Part shown: one piece after another, positions 25,160 through 33,763 of the stretch | How the letters are laid out: each line of letters opens with the position of its first letter | How positions within the stretch are numbered: the stretch's first letter is position 1 | Assembly (NCBI GenBank): GCA_903887775.1 | Contig: CAISRB010000016.1 | Coordinates: forward strand, 62,001-126,000 | Source: an uncultured Bacteroidales bacterium | GTDB taxonomy: Bacteria > Bacteroidota > Bacteroidia > Bacteroidales > FEN-979 | Direction: 5' to 3' | Length of the DNA stretch: 64,000 nucleotides | The notes under the pieces: generated by a model | What the model was told of the DNA's origin: nothing | The model's input: the letters and a program-made list of their open reading frames with translations, nothing else | Database searches by the model: none | Program-made: the position numbers and the translations under genes

Positions 25160-26407
25160 ATGATGAAAATGAGAACGGCAATGATCGGCCTGATTTCTGT
25201 TGTGCTATGTGCACAAGGGCTTGCTCAATCCACAAACAATTATATCAACGTATCTTCCGGGGTTCAGTACCTGTTGATCGGGACCTGGGATCTAAGCAAA
25301 CTGGATAAGGTATTCAAGCTTGAGTTGCAGGAATTTTTAGCCGCCTCCACCATGGGGGCAAAAGCGTTTAACGACAGCTTCCCTGCCGCAAAATATCCGG
25401 TAAAACTCTTCCGTGTGAAATACAATTCGGTAATTCCTGAATTTGCAAACAGGCCTACGCTTGCTTCCGGACTGGTTGTGATTCCGCAGAACGGTCTGGA
25501 TTCAATGCCTGTGGTGATGTACCAGCACGGGACTGTGTTTTCCAAAACCGAAGTTCCCAGTTTTCCCGACAATTCAGAGGAAACGAAGATCATGATTGCC
25601 CGGTTCGCAGCCCAGGGCTATATTGTTATTGGCGCCGATTACTTCGGACGAGGTATTTCGGATCTTCCCGACAGTTACCTCGTCAATAGCAGCACCCAGC
25701 AGGCCTGTGTTGACATGCTGTTTGCCGCCAGAAGCATACTTGCTGCAATGAAGCTGAAACCCGGCAAATTTTTTATCAGCGGATGGTCACAGGGAGGATG
25801 GGCTACTATGACCTACCTGCATAAGCTGGAATCCATCGGGATCCCGGTAACAGCCGCAGCAACCGCCAGCGCCCCCACGGATATTTTCACGACTGTTGAC
25901 CGATGGATGAATAACTACCAGCCCATCGATGCGGTGTATCTTCCGGAATGTGTTTCATTACAGATCCAGTCGCAGGAATATTATTGCCAGCAGACCGGAT
26001 TGACCGAATCGGCCATCCGCAGTCAATACCTAAAGGCAGCAAGGGATTTTTACAACGGAACAATTGATTATACCGCATTCAGTAAACTCACACCCACGAA
26101 ACTCCAGGATTATATAAAGCCTGAGTTCATGGCCGGGGGGAATACAGGCGAGGGACCATACTGGCAAACCCTTGAAAAAAGCCAGGCTTACCGCTGGAGA
26201 AGCCATACGCCGATACATAACTATTATGGAGGATCGGATGAAGTAGTTCCTGTGTTCATAGCAAAACTTCCACAAGAGTTTCACAAAGTGATGGGTTGCG
26301 GAGCAACCACCGCCGTGTATGCAGGTGATAAGGCCGATCACCGTGCGACCTTTGTCTATGCGGTTTTACACCAGAAGGACTGGTTTGACGGGTTTCTGAA
26401 GAAGTAA
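25160..26407 (+). CDS. Secreted alpha/beta-hydrolase, lipase/esterase-like
   Basis: 415 residues with a signal peptide (about residues 1-22, ends GLAQST). The alpha/beta-hydrolase core shows 'MPVVMYQHGTVF', the nucleophile elbow 'ISGWSQGGWATM' (Ser), an acid in 'NYYGGSDEVVP' and a base in 'DKADHRATF', so the Ser-Asp-His triad is complete. It resembles secretory lipases and acyl esterases that act on polymers or oils outside the cell. It has no T9SS tail. Its start is ATG ATG; either could be used. Confidence 0.85.
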   Translation: MMKMRTAMIGLISVVLCAQGLAQSTNNYINVSSGVQYLLIGTWDLSKLDKVFKLELQEFLAASTMGAKAFNDSFPAAKYPVKLFRVKYNSVIPEFANRPTLASGLVVIPQNGLDSMPVVMYQHGTVFSKTEVPSFPDNSEETKIMIARFAAQGYIVIGADYFGRGISDLPDSYLVNSSTQQACVDMLFAARSILAAMKLKPGKFFISGWSQGGWATMTYLHKLESIGIPVTAAATASAPTDIFTTVDRWMNNYQPIDAVYLPECVSLQIQSQEYYCQQTGLTESAIRSQYLKAARDFYNGTIDYTAFSKLTPTKLQDYIKPEFMAGGNTGEGPYWQTLEKSQAYRWRSHTPIHNYYGGSDEVVPVFIAKLPQEFHKVMGCGATTAVYAGDKADHRATFVYAVLHQKDWFDGFLKK

Positions 26408-26502
26408 ATATGGATTTAATTTTTATCTGCCGGCTTGCAATGAAGAAGGCTAAAATGGTTGTGGCAAAGCAAGATCCGGTTATCTGAATCTTTGCATACC
26501 CG

Positions 26503-27705
26503 TTATTGTTTAATAAATTTCCTTACTGTAATCCCTTCTGCAGTTTTGACCTTGATTATATAAATCCCGGATGATAAAGCTGACAGATCTACCGTGGTAA
26601 ACATCCCGGTTGACGCTGATTTTTCAAGTATTTTTCCTTCGGGATTTACAACCTCAATTTCGGATTTCTTTATACATTTTACTGTAAGATTATTCTTCGC
26701 GGGATTGGGGAAAACACTGATGTCTACTGAATTGTTGACCTCGTTAACTCCCGTCCCCAGGCAGCTTCGCATGGGGGCGCTTACCGTTACAAATGCCGGA
26801 TCAACGGTGATAATACGGTAAGAACGGTTAAACGCTGCTGCCGTCTGTACATAGCGTGTGCCGTTGGGCCAGTTTTCGCTGACCGTATCTCCCTTCCTGT
26901 TTGCAACTACATTCTGATGTTCATGCCCGGCAAGTATTACGTCCACCTGATTGGAATCACAGATATTAAGAAAATTTGTTCGGTTGTTTTGCAGGGAGTT
27001 GGTAGCCGTATCTGCAATAACAGAAGCGGTATACGGGCTGCCATCAGAGTTTGTGCCGACTGCATTAACAGGGGGATGATGCATTACGATAATTTTACGC
27101 TTGTTGCTGTTACTTTTCATGATATTCCTGAGCCAGCTGCACTGTGCATCTGTAAGCCCGGTTCCCATGATGACTTCAGGGTTCGGGGGATAACCGTACG
27201 GGCTGTCATGTCCTGAACGCATACACACTATAATGGCGGAAGCAGTTTGAATTACATAATCCGTATCGGGCGTAATATATTTCGGGTAATAAAAAAGCGT
27301 GTCATTTGAAATGGGCAGGCCGATTGAATCGAATCCCGTCCAGTATTCATGGTTACCCGGTGTATAATAAATCGGGATGGTTTTGGCAGAATCAATAAAA
27401 TAATCACCAACAGCCGGGTTTGTAAGTGAGGGCGGGAACAGGTGCTGTGTAATTGCAGGATACATGCCCAACGGTTGCATATTGCCTATGTCGGAAATGT
27501 CGCCTGTAACAAGAACAAACGTGGGTTTGGGATTAAGGCTGGCAAATTCCTTTATTGCACACTGAAAGTATTGTCCATTGGTGTCACTGTTTGCCGAAGG
27601 GGTGGTTGACACATGCATGTCGCTGAGATGAACAAAAGAGAATTGGGCGAATGAAGCCAAAGTTGCTAAAAAGATTATTCCGAATAATAAAATCGTTTTT
27701 TTCAT
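26503..27705 (-). CDS. Secreted metallophosphoesterase with T9SS type A sorting domain
   Basis: 400 residues: signal peptide (1-20), calcineurin-like phosphoesterase core (HLSDMHVS, VTGDISDIGN, PGNHEYWTG, VMHHPPVNA, LAGHEHQN, supplying the dimetal ligands), and a C-terminal type IX sorting domain from about residue 327 (ISVFPNPAKNNLTVKC ... LSSGIYIIKVKTAEGITVRK). The enzyme would hydrolyse phosphomono- or diesters at the cell surface after export by the T9SS. Its start overlaps the end of a dioxygenase fragment by 4 bp. Confidence 0.93.
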   Translation of the reverse strand: MKKTILLFGIIFLATLASFAQFSFVHLSDMHVSTTPSANSDTNGQYFQCAIKEFASLNPKPTFVLVTGDISDIGNMQPLGMYPAITQHLFPPSLTNPAVGDYFIDSAKTIPIYYTPGNHEYWTGFDSIGLPISNDTLFYYPKYITPDTDYVIQTASAIIVCMRSGHDSPYGYPPNPEVIMGTGLTDAQCSWLRNIMKSNSNKRKIIVMHHPPVNAVGTNSDGSPYTASVIADTATNSLQNNRTNFLNICDSNQVDVILAGHEHQNVVANRKGDTVSENWPNGTRYVQTAAAFNRSYRIITVDPAFVTVSAPMRSCLGTGVNEVNNSVDISVFPNPAKNNLTVKCIKKSEIEVVNPEGKILEKSASTGMFTTVDLSALSSGIYIIKVKTAEGITVRKFIKQ

Positions 27706-27884
27706 AGGTCACTGTTGTTACATGCAGAGGTTATTATTTGTTCAGGAATTTTAAATCCTGTTTGCTGCAGTTTGCCTGAGTCGGCATACTGCACTTCAAA
27801 TAATTTCCGGGGGAATCCACCAAAGTCGCGAGTAGTACCCGGTTTTTCCATTACTGTTACCGAAGTTCCCGCTATCAGGATTTT
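27702..27884 (-). pseudogene. Fragment of a 4,5-DOPA-extradiol-dioxygenase-like gene
   Basis: In a frame different from pirin, residues read KILIAGTSVTVMEKPGTT, then RDFGGFPRKLFEVQYADSG. The block 'V-T-x-M-E-x-P ... H/RDFGGFP..L/Y..QY' is the N-terminal hallmark of YgiD/LigB-type extradiol dioxygenases. Only about 45 of the usual roughly 270 residues remain, and the usual 'SAHW' metal region is missing. The frame runs through the last codons of pirin and into the start of the phosphoesterase gene. It is a remnant left by deletion. Confidence 0.6.
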
Positions 27885-28729
27885 TTAATAAAAGTACCTT
27901 CCCTCAGCTCTTTGAATGCGAGTGACAATTCCTGCTGTGTGTTCATGACTATCGGGCCTTGCCATGCTATGGATTCCTTTATCGGTTTACCGGCAATCAT
28001 GATGAATCGGGATTTTGAACTACCTGTCTGTGCTAATACCTGATCTCCATGTCCGAACAATACCCCTGTGCCAGCATGCAATAAATCTTTGCTGTTTTCA
28101 TCAAAACCGGCAGATCCTTCAAAAATATAGGCAAACACGGTATGATCCTCAGCTACCGGGACTATGAGTTCAGTATTTTCAGGCATTTCAACATCAAAAT
28201 ATTCAGGGTCGGCAATGATATTTTCAACCGGCCCCCGTATTCCATTAAAAGTCCCCGCCAGAACCCTTACCTTGGTTTTATTCTCAAGCTCTACAACAGG
28301 TACTTTGCCTGAAGGTATGTCCTGGTAACGGGGAGGGATCATTTTAGATGCTGACGGAAGGTTCACCCACAATTGGAATCCATACATTTTCCCTCCTTCA
28401 TATTTAGGCATCTCCTGGTGAATGATCCCGCTTCCTGCAGTCATCCATTGAATATCTCCTTTACCGATCACACCTGAATTCCCTATACTATCTCCATGTT
28501 CTACCTTTCCATCGATCATGTAGGTAACCGTTTCCATTCCACGATGAGGATGCCATGGAAAGCCAGACATAAAGTCATCCGGGTTGTCCGAACCAAAAAA
28601 ATCCAGCATCAGGAACGGATCCAATAATTCCTGGGTGTGGTTACTAAGAATCCTTGTTAATCTTACTCCAGCTCCATCCGATGTGGGCTGTCCTTTTATA
28701 TGGCGATCAATTTTTCTAATAGTTTTCAT
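27875..28729 (-). CDS. Pirin family protein
   Basis: 284 residues, a bicupin. The N-terminal cupin carries the metal-binding residues in 'FPWHPHRGMETVTYMIDG' and 'GSGIIHQEMPKYEGG' (His, His, His, Glu). The C-terminal cupin (ELIVPVAEDHTVFAYIFEG) lacks them, as usual. Pirins bind iron; bacterial ones have quercetinase activity or act as redox-linked partners. The last codons overlap a dioxygenase fragment in another frame. Start ATG 28729 matches the family start (MKTIRKIDRHIKGQ). Confidence 0.95.
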   Translation of the reverse strand: MKTIRKIDRHIKGQPTSDGAGVRLTRILSNHTQELLDPFLMLDFFGSDNPDDFMSGFPWHPHRGMETVTYMIDGKVEHGDSIGNSGVIGKGDIQWMTAGSGIIHQEMPKYEGGKMYGFQLWVNLPSASKMIPPRYQDIPSGKVPVVELENKTKVRVLAGTFNGIRGPVENIIADPEYFDVEMPENTELIVPVAEDHTVFAYIFEGSAGFDENSKDLLHAGTGVLFGHGDQVLAQTGSSKSRFIMIAGKPIKESIAWQGPIVMNTQQELSLAFKELREGTFIKKS

Positions 28730-28886
28730 ATTGTTGATATGTTTAAATTTTGACTACGCAAAATTGCACCCATTTACAAGGAAGAAGGTAATAGTATTCG
28801 GTAAAAGTGTTGTAAATTCTGGAAATGAACTTGCTCATCATAAGACTATAATTACGAACGGAAGCGGAATACCGCCATTTCAATAT

Positions 28887-29600
28887 TCATGATTTTTCGG
28901 CTATAAATGTTAAAGCTTTTCCTTCAACAAGTATTTCATTTATTTTAAAGCCTGTTAACTTTAAAAATAACAAAATCTCATCCTTTGTAAAAGCTCTCAA
29001 TGTTGTTACGTCATCATATTCAGATATTTTGTCATCCTGCTCGATGATATACCTGGCATGCCAGTCGTAAGTCCAGCCGGTCGACAGATTTTTTTGTAAT
29101 TTACTTATCCTTCTGATCTTTTTATTTTCGTGTTCAATGAGTTGTTCAAAATCATCAAAATTGTCGAATATCCCATTTGCCTCGAAAACGCCAAATACAA
29201 ACAGTCCTTTAGGTTTAAGGGACCTTGACACTCCGTTAAGAGTGTCAAGTATCCCCAGATTTTCTGTTACGTAAGCAATGGAACGGCCTGTTATCAGAAC
29301 TGCATCAAATTGCTCTTCAAAAGATAAGTTACGCATGTCACCCTGAATGAAGCTGTCTGAATTTGTCTCCTTTCTTGCGATGTCCAGCATTTCATTAAAC
29401 AGATCAAGGCCAAGATAATCGTATTCATTTTTAAGGAACCTGCGTGCCAGCATACCTGAACCACATCCGATCTCTAAAATATTTTGGCAATTATTCCTTT
29501 TCAATAATGCATCATAGAAATTAAATTCCTGATCATAATCAAAAATATGCTGATACATCTCATGATATATAGTCGCCAGTTTTGAATAGAGCTGTGTCAT
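28887..29600 (-). CDS. Class I SAM-dependent methyltransferase
   Basis: 237 residues. Motif I is clear (ILEIGCGSGMLARRF, residues about 40-54), followed by the acidic strand 'YLGLDLFNEMLDIAR', 'FIQGDMRNLSF' and 'FDAVLITGRSIAYV'. The substrate is unknown. The residues after 'GLFVFGVFEANGIFDNFDDF' resemble small-molecule methyltransferases. It lies upstream of pirin on the same strand with a 157-bp gap. Confidence 0.88.
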   Translation of the reverse strand: MTQLYSKLATIYHEMYQHIFDYDQEFNFYDALLKRNNCQNILEIGCGSGMLARRFLKNEYDYLGLDLFNEMLDIARKETNSDSFIQGDMRNLSFEEQFDAVLITGRSIAYVTENLGILDTLNGVSRSLKPKGLFVFGVFEANGIFDNFDDFEQLIEHENKKIRRISKLQKNLSTGWTYDWHARYIIEQDDKISEYDDVTTLRAFTKDEILLFLKLTGFKINEILVEGKALTFIAEKS

Positions 29601-29651
29601 GTTTTCAAATTGATTTATGTATTTTATCAGATAATTGCACGATATTTCCTG

Positions 29652-30362
29652 TTACTTATCCCTGAGACAACGTACCGAAAATCCCATCCACTTAGGATGG
29701 ATCAGGCGGTTTACATCTTCCACACCATAAATTATGTTTCGGTACCAGACGCCTGTGGAATCATATTCGGTGCTACTCCACCAGAAGCCGCTCCTGCCCA
29801 TAATGAAATAGCGCCCATGACTGCAGCGTTCACCACCCGGGAGGGCGGAGAACCCGGCATCATCAGTGCCGCTACCCTGAAAACTCCAGCCTGATCGTGT
29901 TTTTAAGCGTTCCCCAACATCGACTCCACGCCCTGCTGACTTATCCCAAACAGGGTCACCAACGCCGTATCTGCTGTCGACAGACCCCTCAAGGTTCTTC
30001 CATTCTTCATCTGAAGGTACCCTCCATCCATCGGGGCAAAGCCTGCCGGTGTTTACTGCGTACCAGTTATAAAGTGCCCCGTAAGTTTTCGCATTGCTTT
30101 CATCATTGCGATAGCAGCAGTAAGCGCCGGTAGTTAAACCCGTCCACACAATGCTGTCGGTAATGTTAGGAATTTTTGTGCCGTCGTTGTAAGTGGTGGT
30201 TTTAAGATTAACGGCCATCCACTCATAATTACCAATTATAACGGTTCTGTATATATTTCCATCAATATCTTTCACGCTGTCTCCTTTCAAGGTCTGGGCT
30301 TTGGGCGATAATGTGCTGAGCAGGAGAAACGAAAAAACTATGTACGATATACCATTGATCAT
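29652..30362 (-). CDS. FISUMP-domain exported protein
   Basis: 236 residues with a signal peptide (about residues 1-22, ends SPKAQ). The rest is the Fibrobacter succinogenes major paralogous domain: 'DIDGNIYRTVIIGNYEWMAV', 'NLKTTTYNDGTKIPNI', 'YGALYNWYAVNTGRLCPDGW', 'RVPSDEEWKNLEG', 'GFSALPGGERC', 'FWWSSTEYDSTGVWYRNI' and 'GFSVRCLRDK'. This C-type-lectin-like surface domain is of unknown role, common in Bacteroidota and Fibrobacteres. There is no sorting tail after the domain. Confidence 0.9.
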   Translation of the reverse strand: MINGISYIVFSFLLLSTLSPKAQTLKGDSVKDIDGNIYRTVIIGNYEWMAVNLKTTTYNDGTKIPNITDSIVWTGLTTGAYCCYRNDESNAKTYGALYNWYAVNTGRLCPDGWRVPSDEEWKNLEGSVDSRYGVGDPVWDKSAGRGVDVGERLKTRSGWSFQGSGTDDAGFSALPGGERCSHGRYFIMGRSGFWWSSTEYDSTGVWYRNIIYGVEDVNRLIHPKWMGFSVRCLRDK

Positions 30363-30427
30363 GCAGGATGAATACTTTAGATTACTTTAATGCTGCCTAT
30401 CTCATCAATTGTTTTGTTTAATGCCTG

Positions 30428-32164
30428 TTACAGAACAGCACATTTGCGTGTCATGCTCTGACTGCCTGTTTGTATGCGGTAAAAGTATATTCCGGGAGCA
30501 AGATCCCCTGTATTCCAGTTCACACGGTAATTTCCGGCCTGCCGGGTTTCATCGACAAGGGTTGTGACCAGCTTGCCGTAAGTGTTATAAACTGCTAATA
30601 AAACTATGGATGCTTCTTCGAGATTGTATTGAATCGTTGCCGTTGAGTGAACAGGGTTGGGAAAGACCGGCTCAAGCAGGTTACTGTTAAGGCCATCTAC
30701 GTTTTCATTGATTCGCAGCAGGGAAGTCAGTTTTCCTATAGCGTACTTCAGCTCAACATCAATGCTGTCGATATACAGCTGATCGATCACCGTATCATTT
30801 AACGGAACTCTGATATCGGGCCGGATCCCTCCCTGCATGGTTGAATCACTGTCGACCTGGATCTTCATGTTCTTATCGAGGGACCGGCCAACAGGATACC
30901 TGAAATAGAGGTCATTGGGAGGGGGGTAAAGATAGTGGTACGACCAGTTCTCCATCATGCCAAAAGAACCGTTGCTCCCGTAAAAGCTGATTACTTTATT
31001 TTTTGGCAGCCGCTGAAGTGCCATTGGCACACCTTCACCGCTGCTGATATTCCTGGGGCCGACCATGATCATGACAGGTTTTGAAAAATATATTCCCTGT
31101 GGCTCTGTATATTGCGCTCCGACAGGATATTTCGGGTTGATGTATGTGCCCAGGGTTTGTGGATTGAAATGGGGCAGGGGCAGGGGCCATATATCAAACT
31201 GTCCGCTGCCGGGGTTATAATAACTGCGGTATTCATATAAGGTGGTATCGGTAGTGAAAAATCCCGCAAGGGCAGCCGACAAAAGGTCTTCGCCCCCTGT
31301 GTTCACCCGCATGTCGAGTATCATTCCACGGGCTCCAGCAGTAATGAATGAAGAAATTGCCTGCCTGAAACTGACGTAAACCTGGGCCATGCCGGCTGAA
31401 TCCCCGGGTTCGGAAGTCAGCTTAATATAGCCGTAGCCGCCAGGCTGAAGTATGCTATACGATATCGTTGGCCCGGGATCTATCGGCAGGAGGGAGGTCT
31501 GATCAAATGTTGCATAGTTGTCGTCGACCGCGGTAAGGGTCGCTTTGACAGGAATGGAAGTCCCCCTGTTCAGGAATTTTACTTTCATCGTTTTCCCAAC
31601 TGGAGCCCTGCCAATGAACCGGAACTGATTCAGCCTTTTACATTCCTGCGTAGCCGGGTTTGCTTCAGCCCAGAACACAGAAACGGTATCAAGAACTGAA
31701 TTCACCGGATGATCATTCACTTCAAGTATCTCGGCCCCGAAGACCATACCGGCCAGCGCTGAAGGAGAACCGGGGTTGACAAGACGTGCCACAACCCGGC
31801 CATCATCCAGTGCGGTGAGGGCGAACCCGTAACTCCCGCCGATCTGCTGATATCTTGCATAAGCTTTGTGGCCATCCCAGCCCGCACCACGTATTGAGAC
31901 ATGACCATCGTGAATCGAAGCCACATATTCCTTCAAAGCAAGGTAAAAAGCATTGGTGTCATTAACCGGGCCTGCATTAAGTATTTTTGGTCTTATGCGG
32001 TTGTTAAGGGCATTCCAGTCGATGGCCTTCCATTCGCTGAAAGCATACCAAACACTAACCTTCTGATGCATTGAGTCATATGCGGCAACAAAACCGTTAC
32101 TTTGGGAAAAAAGCTTCAGGGCACCGCATAATAATGCCATACTCAAAATAGTAAACTTGCGCAT
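30428..32164 (-). CDS. S41-family serine peptidase with T9SS type A sorting domain
   Basis: 578 residues: signal peptide (1-20), an N-terminal helical part, a PDZ-like region (about residues 110-215, LVNPGSPSALAGMVFGAEIL), the S41/tail-specific protease core (GYIKLTSEPGD, GARGMILDMRVNTGGEDLL, and the probable nucleophile in 'GPRNISSGEGVPMALQ'), and a C-terminal type IX sorting domain from about residue 500 (LEPVFPNPVHSTATIQYNLE ... LAPGIYFYRIQTGSQSMTRK). It would be a cell-surface protease. The general-base Lys cannot be placed with confidence. Confidence 0.88.
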   Translation of the reverse strand: MRKFTILSMALLCGALKLFSQSNGFVAAYDSMHQKVSVWYAFSEWKAIDWNALNNRIRPKILNAGPVNDTNAFYLALKEYVASIHDGHVSIRGAGWDGHKAYARYQQIGGSYGFALTALDDGRVVARLVNPGSPSALAGMVFGAEILEVNDHPVNSVLDTVSVFWAEANPATQECKRLNQFRFIGRAPVGKTMKVKFLNRGTSIPVKATLTAVDDNYATFDQTSLLPIDPGPTISYSILQPGGYGYIKLTSEPGDSAGMAQVYVSFRQAISSFITAGARGMILDMRVNTGGEDLLSAALAGFFTTDTTLYEYRSYYNPGSGQFDIWPLPLPHFNPQTLGTYINPKYPVGAQYTEPQGIYFSKPVMIMVGPRNISSGEGVPMALQRLPKNKVISFYGSNGSFGMMENWSYHYLYPPPNDLYFRYPVGRSLDKNMKIQVDSDSTMQGGIRPDIRVPLNDTVIDQLYIDSIDVELKYAIGKLTSLLRINENVDGLNSNLLEPVFPNPVHSTATIQYNLEEASIVLLAVYNTYGKLVTTLVDETRQAGNYRVNWNTGDLAPGIYFYRIQTGSQSMTRKCAVL

Positions 32165-32323
32165 CTCAGCCCGGGTTCTCGAGTAATATGCTAAAATTAA
32201 GCAAATTTGATAAGTTGCTCATTTATTTGCAGTCAAAATATTTCAGATTTTTATTAAACAAATAATAATAATAAAATATTTTATAATTTTATTACGTGTT
32301 TCATTTTAAAGGCAGATAATTAT

Positions 32324-33763
32324 ATGAAGTTAAGCAGACGAGCCATGTTAAAACTTTCCGGGGCTTCCCTGGGAAGTCTTGTGCTGTCCCCCGGCATGAA
32401 GGCCCTGGGGAACAACCCGCCAGGAACTAAAAGTTCGGATCCTTCCCAAACCAATTCCTATTTCAACGCTCTGCCAACCTTTACTCCCCCTGAGGCCCTG
32501 GCCGCGGATGAGATGCGGATCACTATCCTTGGTTCATCCTGCATTCCCCGCCTTTCCCAGGAATGCACCAGCGTTTATGTAGAAGTTGGTACTGGGGACC
32601 AGTTCGTGTTTGACTGCGGGACCGGAGTTGCCGCCAAATACAATGCCATGGGGATACCCATGAGCAAGATGGACAAGATATTCTTCACCCATCTCCATGC
32701 CGATCACACCAGTGACCTGACTCACATTTATGGTTTCGGACCGGCCGAAGACCGTAAATCGCCTTTGTTCATTTTTGGGCCCATGGATTCAGGCTGGACC
32801 TATTATGACCCGAAGGGAAACCAGAGGGGGCCCTACAATGACGGGACCAGGGCGTTTTGCGAAAACTTCAGGGAGATGAACCGCTGGCATACCGAGAGTT
32901 TCAGCTTCGGGGTGACCAGCCTCCCGGGTTATGAGCTCCCCAAGCAAGAGGACTGGGGCTTGCCGGCTCCCCTCTCGAAAGTATCGGATGACAACTTCGA
33001 TGATGGGTTCTGCATCTATCCCATTGAACTCAACTGGAATAATTTCGGTAAGGTCCCGGGGGATAATGTTGCATACCATAACCCGACGACCGATGTAAGG
33101 ATCACTCATTTCCCGGCCATCCACACCAGGAGGGGATCGATAAGTTACAGGCTCGACTGGAAAGGGCTGTCGATGATCTTCAGCGGTGATTCGAAGCCCA
33201 ACCAGGAAATGCTCTCCCATGCGAAGGGAGTGGATGTTCTGATCCATGAGATGGTGATGCCTGCCGCAGTCTGGGCTCAAAAAAACTCCGGATTGAAACC
33301 CGGGGATTCCGGTTATGAACAGGCCTATAATTATGCACTGGAAGTGCAGAACAGTTCGCATACACCCCAGGGAGCTTTCGGGTATATCATGAGCCAGATC
33401 ACACCTCCTCCAAGGCTTACGGTTGCAACACATTTTCAGGCCGAAGACGATACCATCACCTCGGCCATCAGGAGCGTGAGGAACCATGCGCCTGTGGGTG
33501 AGCTCACTTTTGCGTCGGATTTCCTGGTGATCAATGTCTCTGCAAGCCGGATTCTCCAGAGGCGTGCCCTTGTTTCACCCTATGCCTTTTATCCGTCAAG
33601 CCCTCCTCCCGATAGCGTGAACACTCCACTCTACTGGAAATGGCAGGATGAGGCCCATACCATTCCAGTGGGTGATCCTACAGTTCAGATCATCATGACT
33701 GATGAGATCCCTAACATAGATCCTGATACAGGTTTAGTTAATTACAGCATAGACGGCTACTGA
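32324..33763 (+). CDS. Tat-exported MBL-fold metallo-hydrolase
   Basis: 479 residues. The N-terminus has a twin-arginine signal (LSRRAMLKLSGASLGSL). The metallo-beta-lactamase core starts at about residue 65 (MRITILGSSCIPRLSQECTS), with the zinc motif 'FFTHLHADHTSDL' (HxHxDH) and later ligands in 'ITHFPAIHTRRGSISYRL', 'MIFSGDSKPN', 'VLIHEMVMP' and 'ATHFQAED'. The family includes phosphodiesterase-like and lactonase-like enzymes; the substrate is unknown. It overlaps the following FISUMP gene by one base (TGATG), so the two are translationally coupled. Confidence 0.9.
   Translation: MKLSRRAMLKLSGASLGSLVLSPGMKALGNNPPGTKSSDPSQTNSYFNALPTFTPPEALAADEMRITILGSSCIPRLSQECTSVYVEVGTGDQFVFDCGTGVAAKYNAMGIPMSKMDKIFFTHLHADHTSDLTHIYGFGPAEDRKSPLFIFGPMDSGWTYYDPKGNQRGPYNDGTRAFCENFREMNRWHTESFSFGVTSLPGYELPKQEDWGLPAPLSKVSDDNFDDGFCIYPIELNWNNFGKVPGDNVAYHNPTTDVRITHFPAIHTRRGSISYRLDWKGLSMIFSGDSKPNQEMLSHAKGVDVLIHEMVMPAAVWAQKNSGLKPGDSGYEQAYNYALEVQNSSHTPQGAFGYIMSQITPPPRLTVATHFQAEDDTITSAIRSVRNHAPVGELTFASDFLVINVSASRILQRRALVSPYAFYPSSPPPDSVNTPLYWKWQDEAHTIPVGDPTVQIIMTDEIPNIDPDTGLVNYSIDGY

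Noticed and set aside
32789..33487. 232-codon minus-strand frame opposite the MBL hydrolase gene
   Set aside because: Antisense shadow in GC-rich codons; the + strand protein is clearly the real one.
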